This document shows positions 8,892 to 17,114 of a stretch of DNA of 64,000 bases, one piece after another. The DNA lies in NCBI RefSeq assembly GCF_022489025.1, contig NZ_JAKVTG010000001.1:496001-560000 (forward strand), read 5' to 3'. The notes beneath the pieces were generated by a model. The model saw only the letters and a list, made by a program, of their open reading frames with translations. It did no database searches and was not told where the DNA came from. The translations under genes were made by a program, and so were the position numbers. This stretch comes from Planococcus halocryophilus (GTDB lineage Bacteria; Bacillota; Bacilli; Bacillales_A; Planococcaceae). How positions within the stretch are numbered: the first letter of the stretch is position 1; the number at the start of each line of letters is the position of its first letter.

Positions 8892-10202
8892 TTAGGTTTT
8901 AAGGTCAGTATGACGTGACAACAACACACGGATAATTTGATGGTTTTCCATCTCACGAACTGTAATCGTATGGTGCGGCAATTCGACCGATTCACCTTCA
9001 CCGATATCCGTATTTTTTAATTGAATCCATCCACCGATCGTATCAACGTCTTCGCTATCATCAAACTCGATGGCAAAACGATCTTCTAAATCAGATAAAA
9101 GTACCCGTCCATTCAATAAATAATTATTGATATCAACGGCTTTAATCTCATCGCGTTCGTCTTCATCAAACTCGTCACGAATTTCTCCAACAATTTCTTC
9201 TAGAATATCTTCCATTGTAATGACACCAGCCGTTCCGCCGTATTCATCAACAACAATGGCCATATGAACATGTTCTTTTTGCATTTTCAACAACACATCT
9301 TGTATGGGTGCCATGTCATGAACAAATGGAATATCGTGAACGACGATGCTGTCATTTAAATCTTGTTGGTACGTGTAATTGGTCAGCATTTCTTTAACAT
9401 TGATAAACCCGAGAATATCATCTTTGTCCCCTTTTTCAGTAACAGGGTAACGTGTGTATTGATGGTCACGAACAATCTCCATTAAATCATCATGGCTCAT
9501 CTCAAGTGAAATGGTCTCCATTTGTGTTCGTGGCAACATAATATCTTTTGCCAATCGTTCATCGAAAGAAAAAATGTTCTGCATATACGATAATTCCGTT
9601 TGATTGATTTCGCCGCTATGGTAGCTTTTTGTCATGATGATTTTCAATTCTTCTTCTGAGTGAGCTTGCTCATAAGCTGCAGGTTCGATACCAAAAGCGC
9701 GTAACAGCAATCTTGCTGAGCCATTCATCAAATAGATAAACGGAGCGAGAATCACTCCGAAAAAATAAAGAGGGCCAGCAAAGATAAAGGCCATTTTCTC
9801 TGCATATTGAATAGCTAGCGTTTTAGGTGCCAATTCGCCAATCACTACATGTAAAAAGGTAATCATACTAAATGCGATGAAAAAAGAAAAAATCGATGCA
9901 GTCGGTCCTTCGATTCCAAAGTTATCAAAAACCGGATACAAGAGCCGTTCTACAGTTGACTCACCTAGCCAACCAAGGCCAAGCGCTGTTACGGTAATCC
10001 CTAATTGGCAAGCAGATAAATAATAATCCAAATTGCTAATGATTTTCTTCGTCAAGTTGGCATTTTTATGCCCTTCTGAAACGAGTTGATCGATACGGGA
10101 CATTCTGACACGAATAATTGAAAACTCCGATCCAACAAATAAAGCGGTCAGCCCGATTAAAAGCGCGACCATAAACAAATTGAGAATGAGTATACTGTCC
10201 AA
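8892..10202 (-). CDS. CNNM/CorC-HlyC family membrane protein (DUF21-CBS pair-CorC_HlyC)
   Basis: The predicted architecture is an N-terminal DUF21 domain with about four membrane segments (residues 1-190), two CBS domains (around 200-330) and a C-terminal CorC_HlyC domain. Members are linked to magnesium or cobalt efflux. I place the start at the TTG at 10202: a consensus GGAGGG lies 5 nt upstream, and the protein then begins with a hydrophobic helix. The longer frame from a GTG at 10229 adds nine residues and lacks a good ribosome-binding site. The GGAGGG itself is in a small hairpin (see 10208-10224). The gene is monocistronic and divergent from the amidohydrolase. Confidence 0.9.
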   Translation of the reverse strand: MDSILILNLFMVALLIGLTALFVGSEFSIIRVRMSRIDQLVSEGHKNANLTKKIISNLDYYLSACQLGITVTALGLGWLGESTVERLLYPVFDNFGIEGPTASIFSFFIAFSMITFLHVVIGELAPKTLAIQYAEKMAFIFAGPLYFFGVILAPFIYLMNGSARLLLRAFGIEPAAYEQAHSEEELKIIMTKSYHSGEINQTELSYMQNIFSFDERLAKDIMLPRTQMETISLEMSHDDLMEIVRDHQYTRYPVTEKGDKDDILGFINVKEMLTNYTYQQDLNDSIVVHDIPFVHDMAPIQDVLLKMQKEHVHMAIVVDEYGGTAGVITMEDILEEIVGEIRDEFDEDERDEIKAVDINNYLLNGRVLLSDLEDRFAIEFDDSEDVDTIGGWIQLKNTDIGEGESVELPHHTITVREMENHQIIRVLLSRHTDLKT

Positions 10203-10207
10203 TTCGT

Positions 10208-10224
10208 CCCTCCGACTAGGAGGG
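10208..10224 (-). promoter_or_regulatory. Hairpin that can hide the Shine-Dalgarno of the CNNM/CBS gene
   Basis: On the minus strand CCCTCC and GGAGGG are separated by 5 nt, giving a perfect 6-bp GC-rich stem. The GGAGGG arm is the Shine-Dalgarno for the TTG at 10202. Translation could be gated by opening of this hairpin; this is an inference from base pairing only. Confidence 0.45.
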
Positions 10225-10371
10225 TTCACCTCTGCTTTCTATAAGTAAAAACAGTATAACATAAATGAAAGTGCTTTTGCTTTACGTATGAATCATTGAA
10301 AATTCAATTCAAACGTATTGAATGCAAGAGCGATTAAACTTATGATGAGAAGAGAGAAAAGGAGTGGTTAG

Positions 10372-11946
10372 ATGAAAGTGTTATGGCATGGGGGAACAAT
10401 TTATACAATGGAAGCAGAAGGCGCGACTGCAGAAGCGGTTTTAGTGTCGGATGATCATATAGAAAAAATTGGGACATACAAAGATTTGAAACAATTTGCT
10501 GATAAAGAAATCGATTTGCAAGGAGCGACGATGTATCCTGGATTGGTCGATAGCCATATGCACATGATTGGCCACGGCGAAAAGTTAATGCGTGTTGACT
10601 TATCCATCATTGAAAGCTCAGAAGAAATGCGCGAACAATTAATTGAATCCACAAAAGATCTGAAAAAAGACGATTGGTTTATCGGTGAAGGCTGGAATGA
10701 AAATAATTTTGCAGACCGTAAAATCTTCCACCGCAACGAACTTGATGAAATAAGTACATCCCCAATGTTGTTAAAACGAGTTTGCCGCCATGCAATTTTA
10801 GCGAACTCTAGCGCATTAGCATTAGCAGGTATTACAAAAGACAGCCCAGATCCTGAAGGTGGTTTAATCGTACGTGATGCGGACGGGGAACCGACCGGTT
10901 ATTTATTAGACGCTGCACAAGATTTGGTAGCCAGTCAAGTTCCCGAAGTAAGCGTAGATTATTTAACACGCGCTCTGCAAAAATCAGTGGATCATTTACT
11001 GTCACTTGGATTAACGGGTGCTCACACAGAGGATATGGGCTATTATGGTCACTACTCACGACCACTCGATGCGTTTAAAAATGTCATCGGAGACAAAGTA
11101 AAGTTCCGTGCACATTTACTTAGAGCCCATATTGCTTTTGAAGAAATGATGGAAAATGCTTCTTACGCAGAACCATTTATCGATCCGGGTCCGATGAAAA
11201 TTTTCGCAGATGGATCAATCGGCGGACGTACTGCGCTTTTAAGCAAACCGTATAACGATGACCCATCTACTATTGGAGTTGCTATTCAATCAGATGAAGA
11301 ACTAAAACGTCTTGTATCAATTGCTCGTAAACACGGCGAAGCAGTAGCGATTCATGTGATTGGGGATCTTGGTTTAGAAATGGCGCTAGATGCCATTGAA
11401 GCGCATCCGGTGCCTCAAGGAAAGCGCGACCGTCTTATTCACACTATGGTCGTACGAGAAGATTTAGTCGCACGTATGCAACAAATAGATGTCGCATTAG
11501 ATCTTCAGCCAAGCTTTGTCACATCTGACTTTCCATGGGTCGTGGAACGTCTCGGCGAAAATCGTTTGGAATGGTCTTATGTATGGAAGAAACTTTTAAA
11601 TCACGGGCTGATTTGTGCAGGTGGGTCAGATGCGCCGATAGAAGAAGCAGACCCGCGTTTAGGAATTTATGCAGCTGTTACGCGCAGAAAACCTTATGAA
11701 ACACATGAAGGCTATTTGCCAGAAGAAAAACTAACGCGCTTTGAAGCGATTCAATTGTATACAAGTGGAAGTGCCGCAGCAATTGGTAAAGAAAACGAGC
11801 GCGGCGTCATCCGTGAAGGTTTTGATGCGGACTTTACCATCTTTGATCGCGATTTATTTGCAGGGCGTGAAGAACAAATTCTAGAAGCAGAGCCCGTAAT
11901 GACGGTCGTCGCAGGCGAAATTATGTATCAAAAAGGTGGGCAATAA
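10372..11946 (+). CDS. Amidohydrolase family 3 protein (YtcJ-like)
   Basis: This 524-residue metal-dependent hydrolase has the amidohydrolase-3 layout. A short N-terminal beta domain (HGGTIYTM) is followed by the metal-binding HxH in GLVDSHMHM near residue 62. Further metal ligands lie in a TIM barrel (AIHVIGD, LIHTM), and the catalytic aspartate is in CAGGSDAPIEEADP near residue 417. The C-terminus returns to the beta domain (GFDADFTIFD). The substrate is unknown; YtcJ proteins act on amide or formamide bonds. An AAAAGGAG ribosome-binding site is present. The SDR gene starts 2 bp after the stop, indicating an operon. Confidence 0.9.
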   Translation: MKVLWHGGTIYTMEAEGATAEAVLVSDDHIEKIGTYKDLKQFADKEIDLQGATMYPGLVDSHMHMIGHGEKLMRVDLSIIESSEEMREQLIESTKDLKKDDWFIGEGWNENNFADRKIFHRNELDEISTSPMLLKRVCRHAILANSSALALAGITKDSPDPEGGLIVRDADGEPTGYLLDAAQDLVASQVPEVSVDYLTRALQKSVDHLLSLGLTGAHTEDMGYYGHYSRPLDAFKNVIGDKVKFRAHLLRAHIAFEEMMENASYAEPFIDPGPMKIFADGSIGGRTALLSKPYNDDPSTIGVAIQSDEELKRLVSIARKHGEAVAIHVIGDLGLEMALDAIEAHPVPQGKRDRLIHTMVVREDLVARMQQIDVALDLQPSFVTSDFPWVVERLGENRLEWSYVWKKLLNHGLICAGGSDAPIEEADPRLGIYAAVTRRKPYETHEGYLPEEKLTRFEAIQLYTSGSAAAIGKENERGVIREGFDADFTIFDRDLFAGREEQILEAEPVMTVVAGEIMYQKGGQ

Positions 11947-11948
11947 AA

Positions 11949-12686
11949 ATGACAAAAGAAGCTTACATTATAACAGGTGCATCTAAAGGGATCGGTTACG
12001 AATGGAGCAAACAACTTATCGGAAAAGGTCATCTGGTGATTGGAATTGCGCGCACTCAACCAGAACATTGGCCAGGTGAACATTTTCTATCAGTTGATTT
12101 GACGCAGCTCGAGGCTATTGAAAAAACAATAGAGCAAGCGTTAGGTCAACTACCAAAAGATATAGAACAAATTGTGCTGATCAATAATGCAGGTACCATT
12201 GATCCAATTGGACTGGCTCATACAAACGATTCAGCAGGAGTTAGTCAAAGCATCGTACTGAATTTGACGGCACCCATGTTACTTTGCGGTGCATTTATCA
12301 ATCAATTAAAAAATAGCCCAGCTGAAAAAAGAATTATCAATATATCGTCAGGAGCGGGGCGCAAAGCTTACAAGGGATGGAGTGCCTACTGTGCAGGAAA
12401 AGCAGGACTCGATCATTTCAGCTCGTGCATCGATGCAGAAAACGAAGACGTTAAAGTTGTCTCTGTCGCACCAGGAATCATCGATACGGGCATGCAAGAA
12501 AAAATTCGCCAAAGCGATGCCACAGACTTCCCGCTCATTGAAAAGTTCTTAGACTACAAAGAAAGCGGATTACTTAGCAGTCCAGAAGAAACGGCACGAT
12601 TGTTAATCGAGATGAACGAAAGAACAGACTTTAACGAATTGCCAACCATTTTAGATGTTCGTAACTTACCTACAGAAAAGGAGTGA
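11949..12686 (+). CDS. SDR oxidoreductase, benzil reductase/sepiapterin reductase-like (YueD-like)
   Basis: The 245-residue protein has TGASKGIG, INNAG, the catalytic serine in INISSGAG and the YCAGKAG Tyr-Lys pair. It most resembles the YueD type of (S)-benzoin-forming benzil reductase, which uses NADPH to reduce diketones or pteridines; the true substrate is unknown. It follows the amidohydrolase by 2 bp. The downstream small gene's Shine-Dalgarno lies inside this gene's last codons, so translation may be coupled. Confidence 0.85.
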   Translation: MTKEAYIITGASKGIGYEWSKQLIGKGHLVIGIARTQPEHWPGEHFLSVDLTQLEAIEKTIEQALGQLPKDIEQIVLINNAGTIDPIGLAHTNDSAGVSQSIVLNLTAPMLLCGAFINQLKNSPAEKRIINISSGAGRKAYKGWSAYCAGKAGLDHFSSCIDAENEDVKVVSVAPGIIDTGMQEKIRQSDATDFPLIEKFLDYKESGLLSSPEETARLLIEMNERTDFNELPTILDVRNLPTEKE

Positions 12687-12691
12687 TTGCA

Positions 12692-12901
12692 TTGGGCAAG
12701 ACACCAGAAAACATCCTGACAAAACTTGCAGACGCAAACCAAGCGGGCATTAACATGACGAGCCCGAAAGCCGTCGTAACTTATTTACTAAGCCAAGGCG
12801 AAAAAGAGTCAATCCTCTTTTTCTACAAACCAAATAGTGTTGAATTCGATTTTGATAAATACGACAAAGCAGTAGCGGAAATGAAAGAGCGCAAAAATTA
12901 A
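12692..12901 (+). CDS. Small hypothetical protein (69 aa)
   Basis: I do not recognise a family. The start is chosen as the TTG at 12692, 8 nt after AAGGAG; a GTG at 12683 overlaps that ribosome-binding site. The protein begins MGKTPENILTKLADANQAG and ends in a lysine-rich tail (MKERKN). It is soluble, probably alpha/beta. It is the last gene of the amidohydrolase-SDR operon and may act with one of those enzymes. Confidence 0.7.
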   Translation: MGKTPENILTKLADANQAGINMTSPKAVVTYLLSQGEKESILFFYKPNSVEFDFDKYDKAVAEMKERKN

Positions 12902-12941
12902 CCAAACCGAAATGCGTTCGTAAATATCCTTGGTATCCCTT

Positions 12942-12986
12942 GAACGTTCGTAAAGTGTGCAGCCACCTTTACGAACGTTCTTTTTT
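12942..12986 (+). terminator. Strong terminator built on GAACGTTCGTAAAG palindrome
   Basis: GAACGTTCGTAAAG (12942-12955) and its perfect complement (12967-12980) form a 14-bp stem with an 11-nt loop, followed by six T residues. It ends the amidohydrolase operon. The same GTTCGTAA word also occurs at 12916 and 13011. Confidence 0.88.
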
Positions 12987-13009
12987 ATGGTTTTGGCTTG
13001 ATTTTAGAG

Positions 13010-13041
13010 CGTTCGTAATTGTGTACTTTTACGAACGGTTT
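13010..13041. repeat. 3' module of the dispersed ACTTTTACGAACGGTT repeat, forming its own hairpin
   Basis: CGTTCGTAA (13010-13018) pairs with TTACGAACG (13029-13037). The right arm lies in GTGTACTTTTACGAACGGTT, the same 20-mer seen at 33296-33315 and, with small changes, at other copies of the repeat. The 5' module is absent here. It sits where core genes give way to accessory genes. Confidence 0.75.
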
Positions 13042-13137
13042 TATTTCCAAAATTATCTAGCTTTTTTAGCGTCAAGTATATTTAATGTTAGAATTTGTTT
13101 ATTGAGGAAGTCTTTTAAATTATAAGGGAGGGTACTT

Positions 13138-13584
13138 GTGGACATTCAATATTACACTTTAGATTCGACGCTTGATTATGATGTTTTGAATGGAATTATA
13201 GATCTGCATAAAACCATTTTTGAAACGGCTGACGGACTGAATGAAAAAATAAATAATGAGGATAAGGTACTAATTGTTGTCGCTATAAATAATATGAAAG
13301 TTATCGGATATAAGATTGGATACCAGCTTAACGATGATACATTTTATAGTTGGTTAGGTGGCGTGGATATTAATTTTAGAAAGTACGGTATCGCTTCTAA
13401 ACTAATGGAAAAACAACATCAATATTTAATTAAGGCTGGATACAGTGTTGTTCAAACAAAAACAATGAATAAATGGCGAAACATGCTCTTGTTGAACATT
13501 AAGTATGGGTTTGATGTTATCCATACTTACACGGATGAAAAAGGATTGCATAAAATTGTGCTTGAGAAAAAACTACTTTACTAA
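13138..13584 (+). CDS. GNAT-family N-acetyltransferase
   Basis: This 148-residue protein has the GNAT fold: the beta-strand/acetyl-CoA segment SWLGGVDINFRKYGIASKLM (residues around 75-100) and a C-terminal NMLLLNIKYGFDVIHTYTDE segment. It transfers an acetyl group from acetyl-CoA to an unknown amine. The GTG start at 13138 follows AAGGGAGGG. It is a single gene at the left edge of the accessory region and is followed by a copy of the dispersed repeat. Confidence 0.82.
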   Translation: MDIQYYTLDSTLDYDVLNGIIDLHKTIFETADGLNEKINNEDKVLIVVAINNMKVIGYKIGYQLNDDTFYSWLGGVDINFRKYGIASKLMEKQHQYLIKAGYSVVQTKTMNKWRNMLLLNIKYGFDVIHTYTDEKGLHKIVLEKKLLY

Positions 13585-13605
13585 AATAAGCCTTAAAAAT
13601 ATATA

Positions 13606-13690
13606 GGTTTACATATCAACATTTTATCAGAAGCTACATAGATACATTGGAAGAAAAGAGGTTGATAAAATTACCCTTTCTTTTTTCTGT
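13606..13690. repeat. Dispersed structured repeat, copy A (degenerate)
   Basis: It starts with GGTTTACATATCAACATTTTATCAGAAG, matching the 5' module of later copies. A weak A/T hairpin and CTTTCTTTTTTCTGT follow. The 3' module is not recognisable. Confidence 0.55.
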
Positions 13691-13783
13691 AAAGTTAAAT
13701 CAATGGCATAGAGCGTGCTCTTGGAACCTTTTTTTAGAAAAACCCCTCGAAAATTAAATGTCTTTCAAGATATTTTTAAAATA

Positions 13784-13810
13784 TGAAACCGGAATCCATT
13801 TCCACTCGTC
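13784..13810 (+). promoter_or_regulatory. ECF-type sigma promoter (autoregulatory)
   Basis: TGAAAC (13784-13789), a 17-nt spacer and CGTC (13807-13810) match the general TGAAAC/CGT pattern of extracytoplasmic-function sigma promoters. The site is 55 bp upstream of an ECF sigma gene, the usual autoregulation arrangement. Confidence 0.7.
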
Positions 13811-13865
13811 TTAGGGGTACTCAAAAGTAGAGTGGATAAACAACCAAAAGAAAGGAGGGCATTTA

Positions 13866-14417
13866 GTGACTGAACCTGCACAGATTGATTATTCAAGAAG
13901 CAGTCAGGAGCAGTGGCTGTCCGATCTGATGGATGAGTACGGAGATCGTTTGACAAAGCTGGCCTATAGTTACCTCCACGACTGGGGAAAAGCACAGGAG
14001 ATTGTCCAAGACGTCTTTTTGACTTGTTATCAACAGTACAATACACACGAAGAAATTCAATCCTATAAAGCGTGGATATACCGAATCACCATCAACCGCT
14101 GCAAAGATGTGTTGAAAAGCTCCTGGGCAAGATGGGTCGTGGTCAACAACAGTTTGTTTCAGTTCCTTCAGTCGAAAGAGCCGTCACCCGAAACAGCTTC
14201 ACTGAAAAAGGACGCGGACATTCTGCTGGCTGAAAAGGTCATGGGACTGCCGGTCAAGTACGGGGAAATCATCCATTTACATTATTATGAAGAGTTGTCT
14301 GTCCGAGAAATTTCACGGTTGCTTAAAACCAACGAAAATACAGTGAAAACCCGTTTGAAAAGAGGGCGCGGCCTTCTGGGAGAAACGGTGGAAAGAGGTG
14401 AATGGAATGAAGGATAG
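13866..14417 (+). CDS. ECF-subfamily RNA polymerase sigma factor
   Basis: The 183-residue protein has sigma region 2 (residues about 20-95, with the core-binding/-10 segment YLHDWGKAQEIVQDVFLTCY) and region 4 (about 125-180, with HYYEELSVREISRLL and NTVKTRLKRGR as the helix-turn-helix). The GTG start follows AGGAGGGC. An ECF promoter lies just upstream. The following gene overlaps by 11 bp and encodes a one-pass membrane protein typical of an anti-sigma factor, so this is a membrane-stress type signalling unit. Confidence 0.92.
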   Translation: MTEPAQIDYSRSSQEQWLSDLMDEYGDRLTKLAYSYLHDWGKAQEIVQDVFLTCYQQYNTHEEIQSYKAWIYRITINRCKDVLKSSWARWVVVNNSLFQFLQSKEPSPETASLKKDADILLAEKVMGLPVKYGEIIHLHYYEELSVREISRLLKTNENTVKTRLKRGRGLLGETVERGEWNEG

Positions 14418-15210
14418 ATTGAACGAGTATCGGAATGCCTTAAATAGCACAGTGTTTAAAGATAACCAATTCACAGCCGAGCACAAGCAACAAGTCCTAG
14501 CAAAACTTAACCAACACCCACAGCCAAAAAAGAGAACGGACTGGATGCCCCGCGCCATGAGCGTTGCCTTTATCGCATTCCTTCTTTTGGCAGGCGGTTA
14601 TTTTATGAATGAGCAACTAGGGAAATCTACTGTAAATATAGCAGATCCCACAAGTGAACAAGGACTTCCTCAGAGTGGCGACACTGGCCTGCCACTAGAA
14701 GAAGAGGCAGAGCAAAAAGATGAGGATCCAGTTTTGGAATCGCCCTATCTGGAAATCAGCGATTACTTTGCCCGCTACGAATTGCCGGAAGAGGGCCGTC
14801 TTGATTCAAGTGAAGCAGTAAATGGAGTATCGTATGAGAACGGCTATACCTTCAATAAAGATAAGAAGTATATGATTGGCAGAATTCATGATGAAGGTAC
14901 TGGTCCAAAAGAGCCTACGGAAGGACAGAAAGTGGGCGTGATTATGGGGTGGATTGCTGGCGCAGCTGCCATCCAGCATCCTGAAAATCAAACGGCCTAT
15001 ACGACGCTGGGAATACTGGATCCACCGCTTACAAGCCTGAGCCAAGCGAAAGAACTGAATGACTTTGAACCGCTGGAAGAATGGATAATTGACGTAGAGG
15101 ACCTGCTCAAGCATGTTCAATCCAGTGAAAATGAAGAAGAACAGAAACAATATTACGAAGAAGCTTACGAAATGCTGCAGAAAATGTATTCCATAATAGA
15201 AGGGCAGTAG
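14407..15210 (+). CDS. Putative membrane-bound anti-sigma factor
   Basis: I start the protein at the ATG at 14407, 6 nt after AGAGGTG; a GTG at 14398 is less well placed. The N-terminal 45 residues are charged and cytosolic, where they would bind the sigma factor. One membrane helix follows (SVAFIAFLLLAGGYFM), then an acidic extracytoplasmic domain of about 200 residues. No classical zinc anti-sigma HxxxCxxC motif is seen. The 11-bp overlap with the sigma gene implies translational coupling. The extracellular part is unlike families I know. Confidence 0.75.
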   Translation: MKDRLNEYRNALNSTVFKDNQFTAEHKQQVLAKLNQHPQPKKRTDWMPRAMSVAFIAFLLLAGGYFMNEQLGKSTVNIADPTSEQGLPQSGDTGLPLEEEAEQKDEDPVLESPYLEISDYFARYELPEEGRLDSSEAVNGVSYENGYTFNKDKKYMIGRIHDEGTGPKEPTEGQKVGVIMGWIAGAAAIQHPENQTAYTTLGILDPPLTSLSQAKELNDFEPLEEWIIDVEDLLKHVQSSENEEEQKQYYEEAYEMLQKMYSIIEGQ

Positions 15211-15220
15211 GTGATGTGTT

Positions 15221-15727
15221 TTGTTGAAAAAAATCGTCATAGGCGTACCTTTGTTGGCTTTGACGTGGTTAGTCTTACTGGCTATTTCAGTCAATATAGG
15301 AGATTCTGATTCTCCTGTAGCCGAAGAGGTCGCGATAGAAGAAAAGGATGCACTTGAAAAATATAAATTCGCCAACTTCGAAGAAGAGGAAGCATATCAA
15401 ATCAGCTACACGTCCTATTCAGATTTTGAAAGCTTTGTGAATGGCCTTTATAGCACATGGAACAGTCTGGAAGTTGAAGATCGATACGCCATATCATCTA
15501 GCAGAGATCATGCACAAGTTATTTCTTCGGTGATTCCGGAAAGCAACCACTGGAAGATGAACATTGAAACCTACCAAATGAATAGTCAATTCAAGCGTTT
15601 AAAAGAAACAGCCTATAAGCTGACAAGCCCCGATATTGAACTAACAAAGGAAGAGAGAGCCACGCTGATTTCTTGGTATGAAAGCCAATTGAACGATATT
15701 TATATTGATTTCAGGAACTGGGAATAA
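15221..15727 (+). CDS. Hypothetical membrane-anchored protein of the ECF operon
   Basis: This 168-residue protein begins at a TTG (15221) after AGTAGGTGATG. It has an uncleaved N-terminal signal/anchor helix (MLKKIVIGVPLLALTWLVLL). The rest is a hydrophilic, acidic extracytoplasmic helical domain. I recognise no family. It is 10 bp downstream of the putative anti-sigma gene and is followed by a terminator, so it is the third gene of the operon and may sense or transmit the stress signal outside the membrane. Confidence 0.72.
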   Translation: MLKKIVIGVPLLALTWLVLLAISVNIGDSDSPVAEEVAIEEKDALEKYKFANFEEEEAYQISYTSYSDFESFVNGLYSTWNSLEVEDRYAISSSRDHAQVISSVIPESNHWKMNIETYQMNSQFKRLKETAYKLTSPDIELTKEERATLISWYESQLNDIYIDFRNWE

Positions 15728-15785
15728 TGAAAGAGTTACTATTTTAAGCTAATTCAAAATATTTTTTAAAGAATTAACGCTACAT

Positions 15786-15829
15786 AAAAGACATGAATCA
15801 GGTTTTTACTGGATTCATGTCTTTTATTG
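15786..15829 (+). terminator. Terminator of the ECF operon
   Basis: A 14-bp perfect stem (15786-15799 with 15812-15825) is preceded by A residues and followed by TTATTG. Confidence 0.9.
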
Positions 15830-15934
15830 TTTCCTTCAGTTTGCTGCACTAAGTACCAGAATCATTCGATCCGGAAAAAATGAGCTAGAATACCACCAAG
15901 GTTCCTCCTGAAGTTTCATGCAAATGTCACCCGT

Positions 15935-16439
15935 AAAATACTCAGCGTCGAGAGCAACGGCTTTTTCTATATTGACTACGCGTAAGTTTTCACATGCGTC
16001 GAGTCGGATTAAAGCATATAGTCACTCACTAAACGTTCTGCTTGGGCTTGACGGACGGTTTCATCAAAAATTCTTCAAGGCCATCGCATCTTCAAACCGG
16101 TCTTTGTGATTAAAACTTATTGCGGAATAGTACAACACCTCTGATTGATCAAGGAAAAACCTAAAAAAACCGATACGCTAGATTTGTTTGAATTTCCTTT
16201 TCCAATTGGCTTACTGAATGAATACTATATAAGTAACCAAGAAATAAAATTTAAAACAACTTTACCGATGGAATGGACAGACGTCAATTATCGATATAGT
16301 AATAAGAAGTCGTCATGCGTTCAATGAAGGAGAAATCAATCAACACGTCAATGGTTCGAAGGAAGTGATCATGTGGCACTAGCTCATCAATGGATACTTT
16401 GGTTTGGTCATGAAGATGATTTTGAACAGAACTTAACAT
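15935..16439 (-). pseudogene. Decayed IS1182-family transposase
   Basis: Read on the minus strand, the segment starts at an ATG at 16439. It shows typical IS1182 transposase pieces in order: IDELVPHDHFLRTIDVLIDF, then YLYSIHSVSQLEKEIQTNLA with YRFFLGFSL, then IFDETVRQAQAE and SDSTHVK. The pieces lie in different frames and are interrupted by stops, so the gene is dead. The C-terminal half, including the rest of the DDE catalytic region, is missing beyond about 15935. No terminal inverted repeats could be assigned. Confidence 0.8.
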
Positions 16440-16534
16440 GGCTAGCTTAGTCCTTTTTGGCCAGTATACGCCGGTCTCCTTGAATTGAGTAGTCAAAAAA
16501 TCGGCAATGAAGTGGAAGCAGGCGACTCTCTCGG

Positions 16535-16630
16535 ATATATCGCGAGCCGAAGACCCTGCAGGAGCGAAGACGACGAAGCAAATGAGCCTATGTCCGCGGA
16601 ATGCGTACTGCAGAAGCAAGAAAACTGCCA
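16535..16630. repeat. GC-rich interspersed repeat, degenerate copy 3
   Basis: GCGAGCCGAAGACCCTGCAGGAGCG and GACGACGAAGC followed by CCGCGGAATGCG resemble the GACCCCGCAGGAACGCAAG and GACGAGGAGGCTGAAGC segments of the copies at 3.0-3.3 kb, with many substitutions. It lies just upstream of the dead IS1182 gene. Confidence 0.5.
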
Positions 16631-16716
16631 AGGTTTCTCGAGAGTCTGTAAAAGAGCTATTAATTTCATGGCTTTTTTACGAATAGAAACAATTTTTGAT
16701 AATTACATGTGCTTTT

Positions 16717-16745
16717 ATTTACATAAGAATAATAGTCGATATAAA
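16717..16745 (+). promoter_or_regulatory. Shared lysis-module promoter P1 (ATTTACAT-N13-GATATAAA)
   Basis: ATTTACAT at 16717-16724, exactly 13 nt, then GATATAAA at 16738-16745. The same two 8-mers at the same spacing occur before the amidase and the DUF1906 genes, and (one base different) before the 18655-19206 gene. The first downstream gene is the holin-like gene at 16883, leaving a leader of about 130 nt. Confidence 0.75.
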
Positions 16746-16882
16746 AGATTACCAACATACATTTCTTAATAAAAGAGGGGGCGTGACTATACAAAGTATT
16801 CATTGAAAAATCGTGGGGTATTTATATTATTTTTATGGTTAAAAAACAATGATAATGCTTCGTCTTATAAAGGGGGTATAAT

Positions 16883-17107
16883 ATGTTTAAAAAAATTATT
16901 ATCCGTATACAAAATCCGAAAGTGTTTATTGGTACAGTTTCAGGAATTCTCTTAATTTTGGTTAACTTCGATGTTATTAGTATCGATTTATCTAATCAAA
17001 TAACTGATTTAGTCAATGCAATTCTGAGCATTGGCATTTCAGTAGGAATATTTGCTAATCCTGAAAGTCACATGACAAACGGAAAAGAAGACAACTCAAG
17101 AACCTAA
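16883..17107 (+). CDS. Holin-like small membrane protein (phi-LC3-type)
   Basis: The 74-residue protein starts after AAGGGGG. It has a short basic N-terminus (MFKKIIIRIQNPK), two probable membrane helices (VFIGTVSGILLILVNF and VNAILSIGISVGIF) and a hydrophilic C-terminus with the ANPESHMTNGKED segment, reminiscent of the ...DPTT(K)G... tail of phi-LC3 holins. Holins open the membrane so that cytosolic peptidoglycan hydrolases reach the wall. Two signal-peptide-free wall hydrolase genes lie nearby under the same promoter signature. A strong terminator follows the gene. Confidence 0.72.
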   Translation: MFKKIIIRIQNPKVFIGTVSGILLILVNFDVISIDLSNQITDLVNAILSIGISVGIFANPESHMTNGKEDNSRT

Positions 17108-17114
17108 AATAAAG

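Noticed and set aside
12942-12980. LexA box at GAACGTTC
   Set aside because: The GAAC and GTTC halves have no 4-bp spacer; it is a terminator stem.
12940-13125. 61-residue plus-strand ORF
   Set aside because: It runs through the terminator hairpin and repeat, with no ribosome-binding site and low-complexity translation.
14806-15375. 189-residue minus-strand ORF opposite the anti-sigma gene
   Set aside because: Antisense shadow of two well-supported plus-strand genes; no ribosome-binding site or family match.
16145-16327. 60-residue plus-strand ORF
   Set aside because: It is the antisense of the decayed IS1182 transposase.
16485-16769. 94-residue plus-strand ORF
   Set aside because: Overlaps a degenerate interspersed repeat and a promoter; composition is not protein-like.
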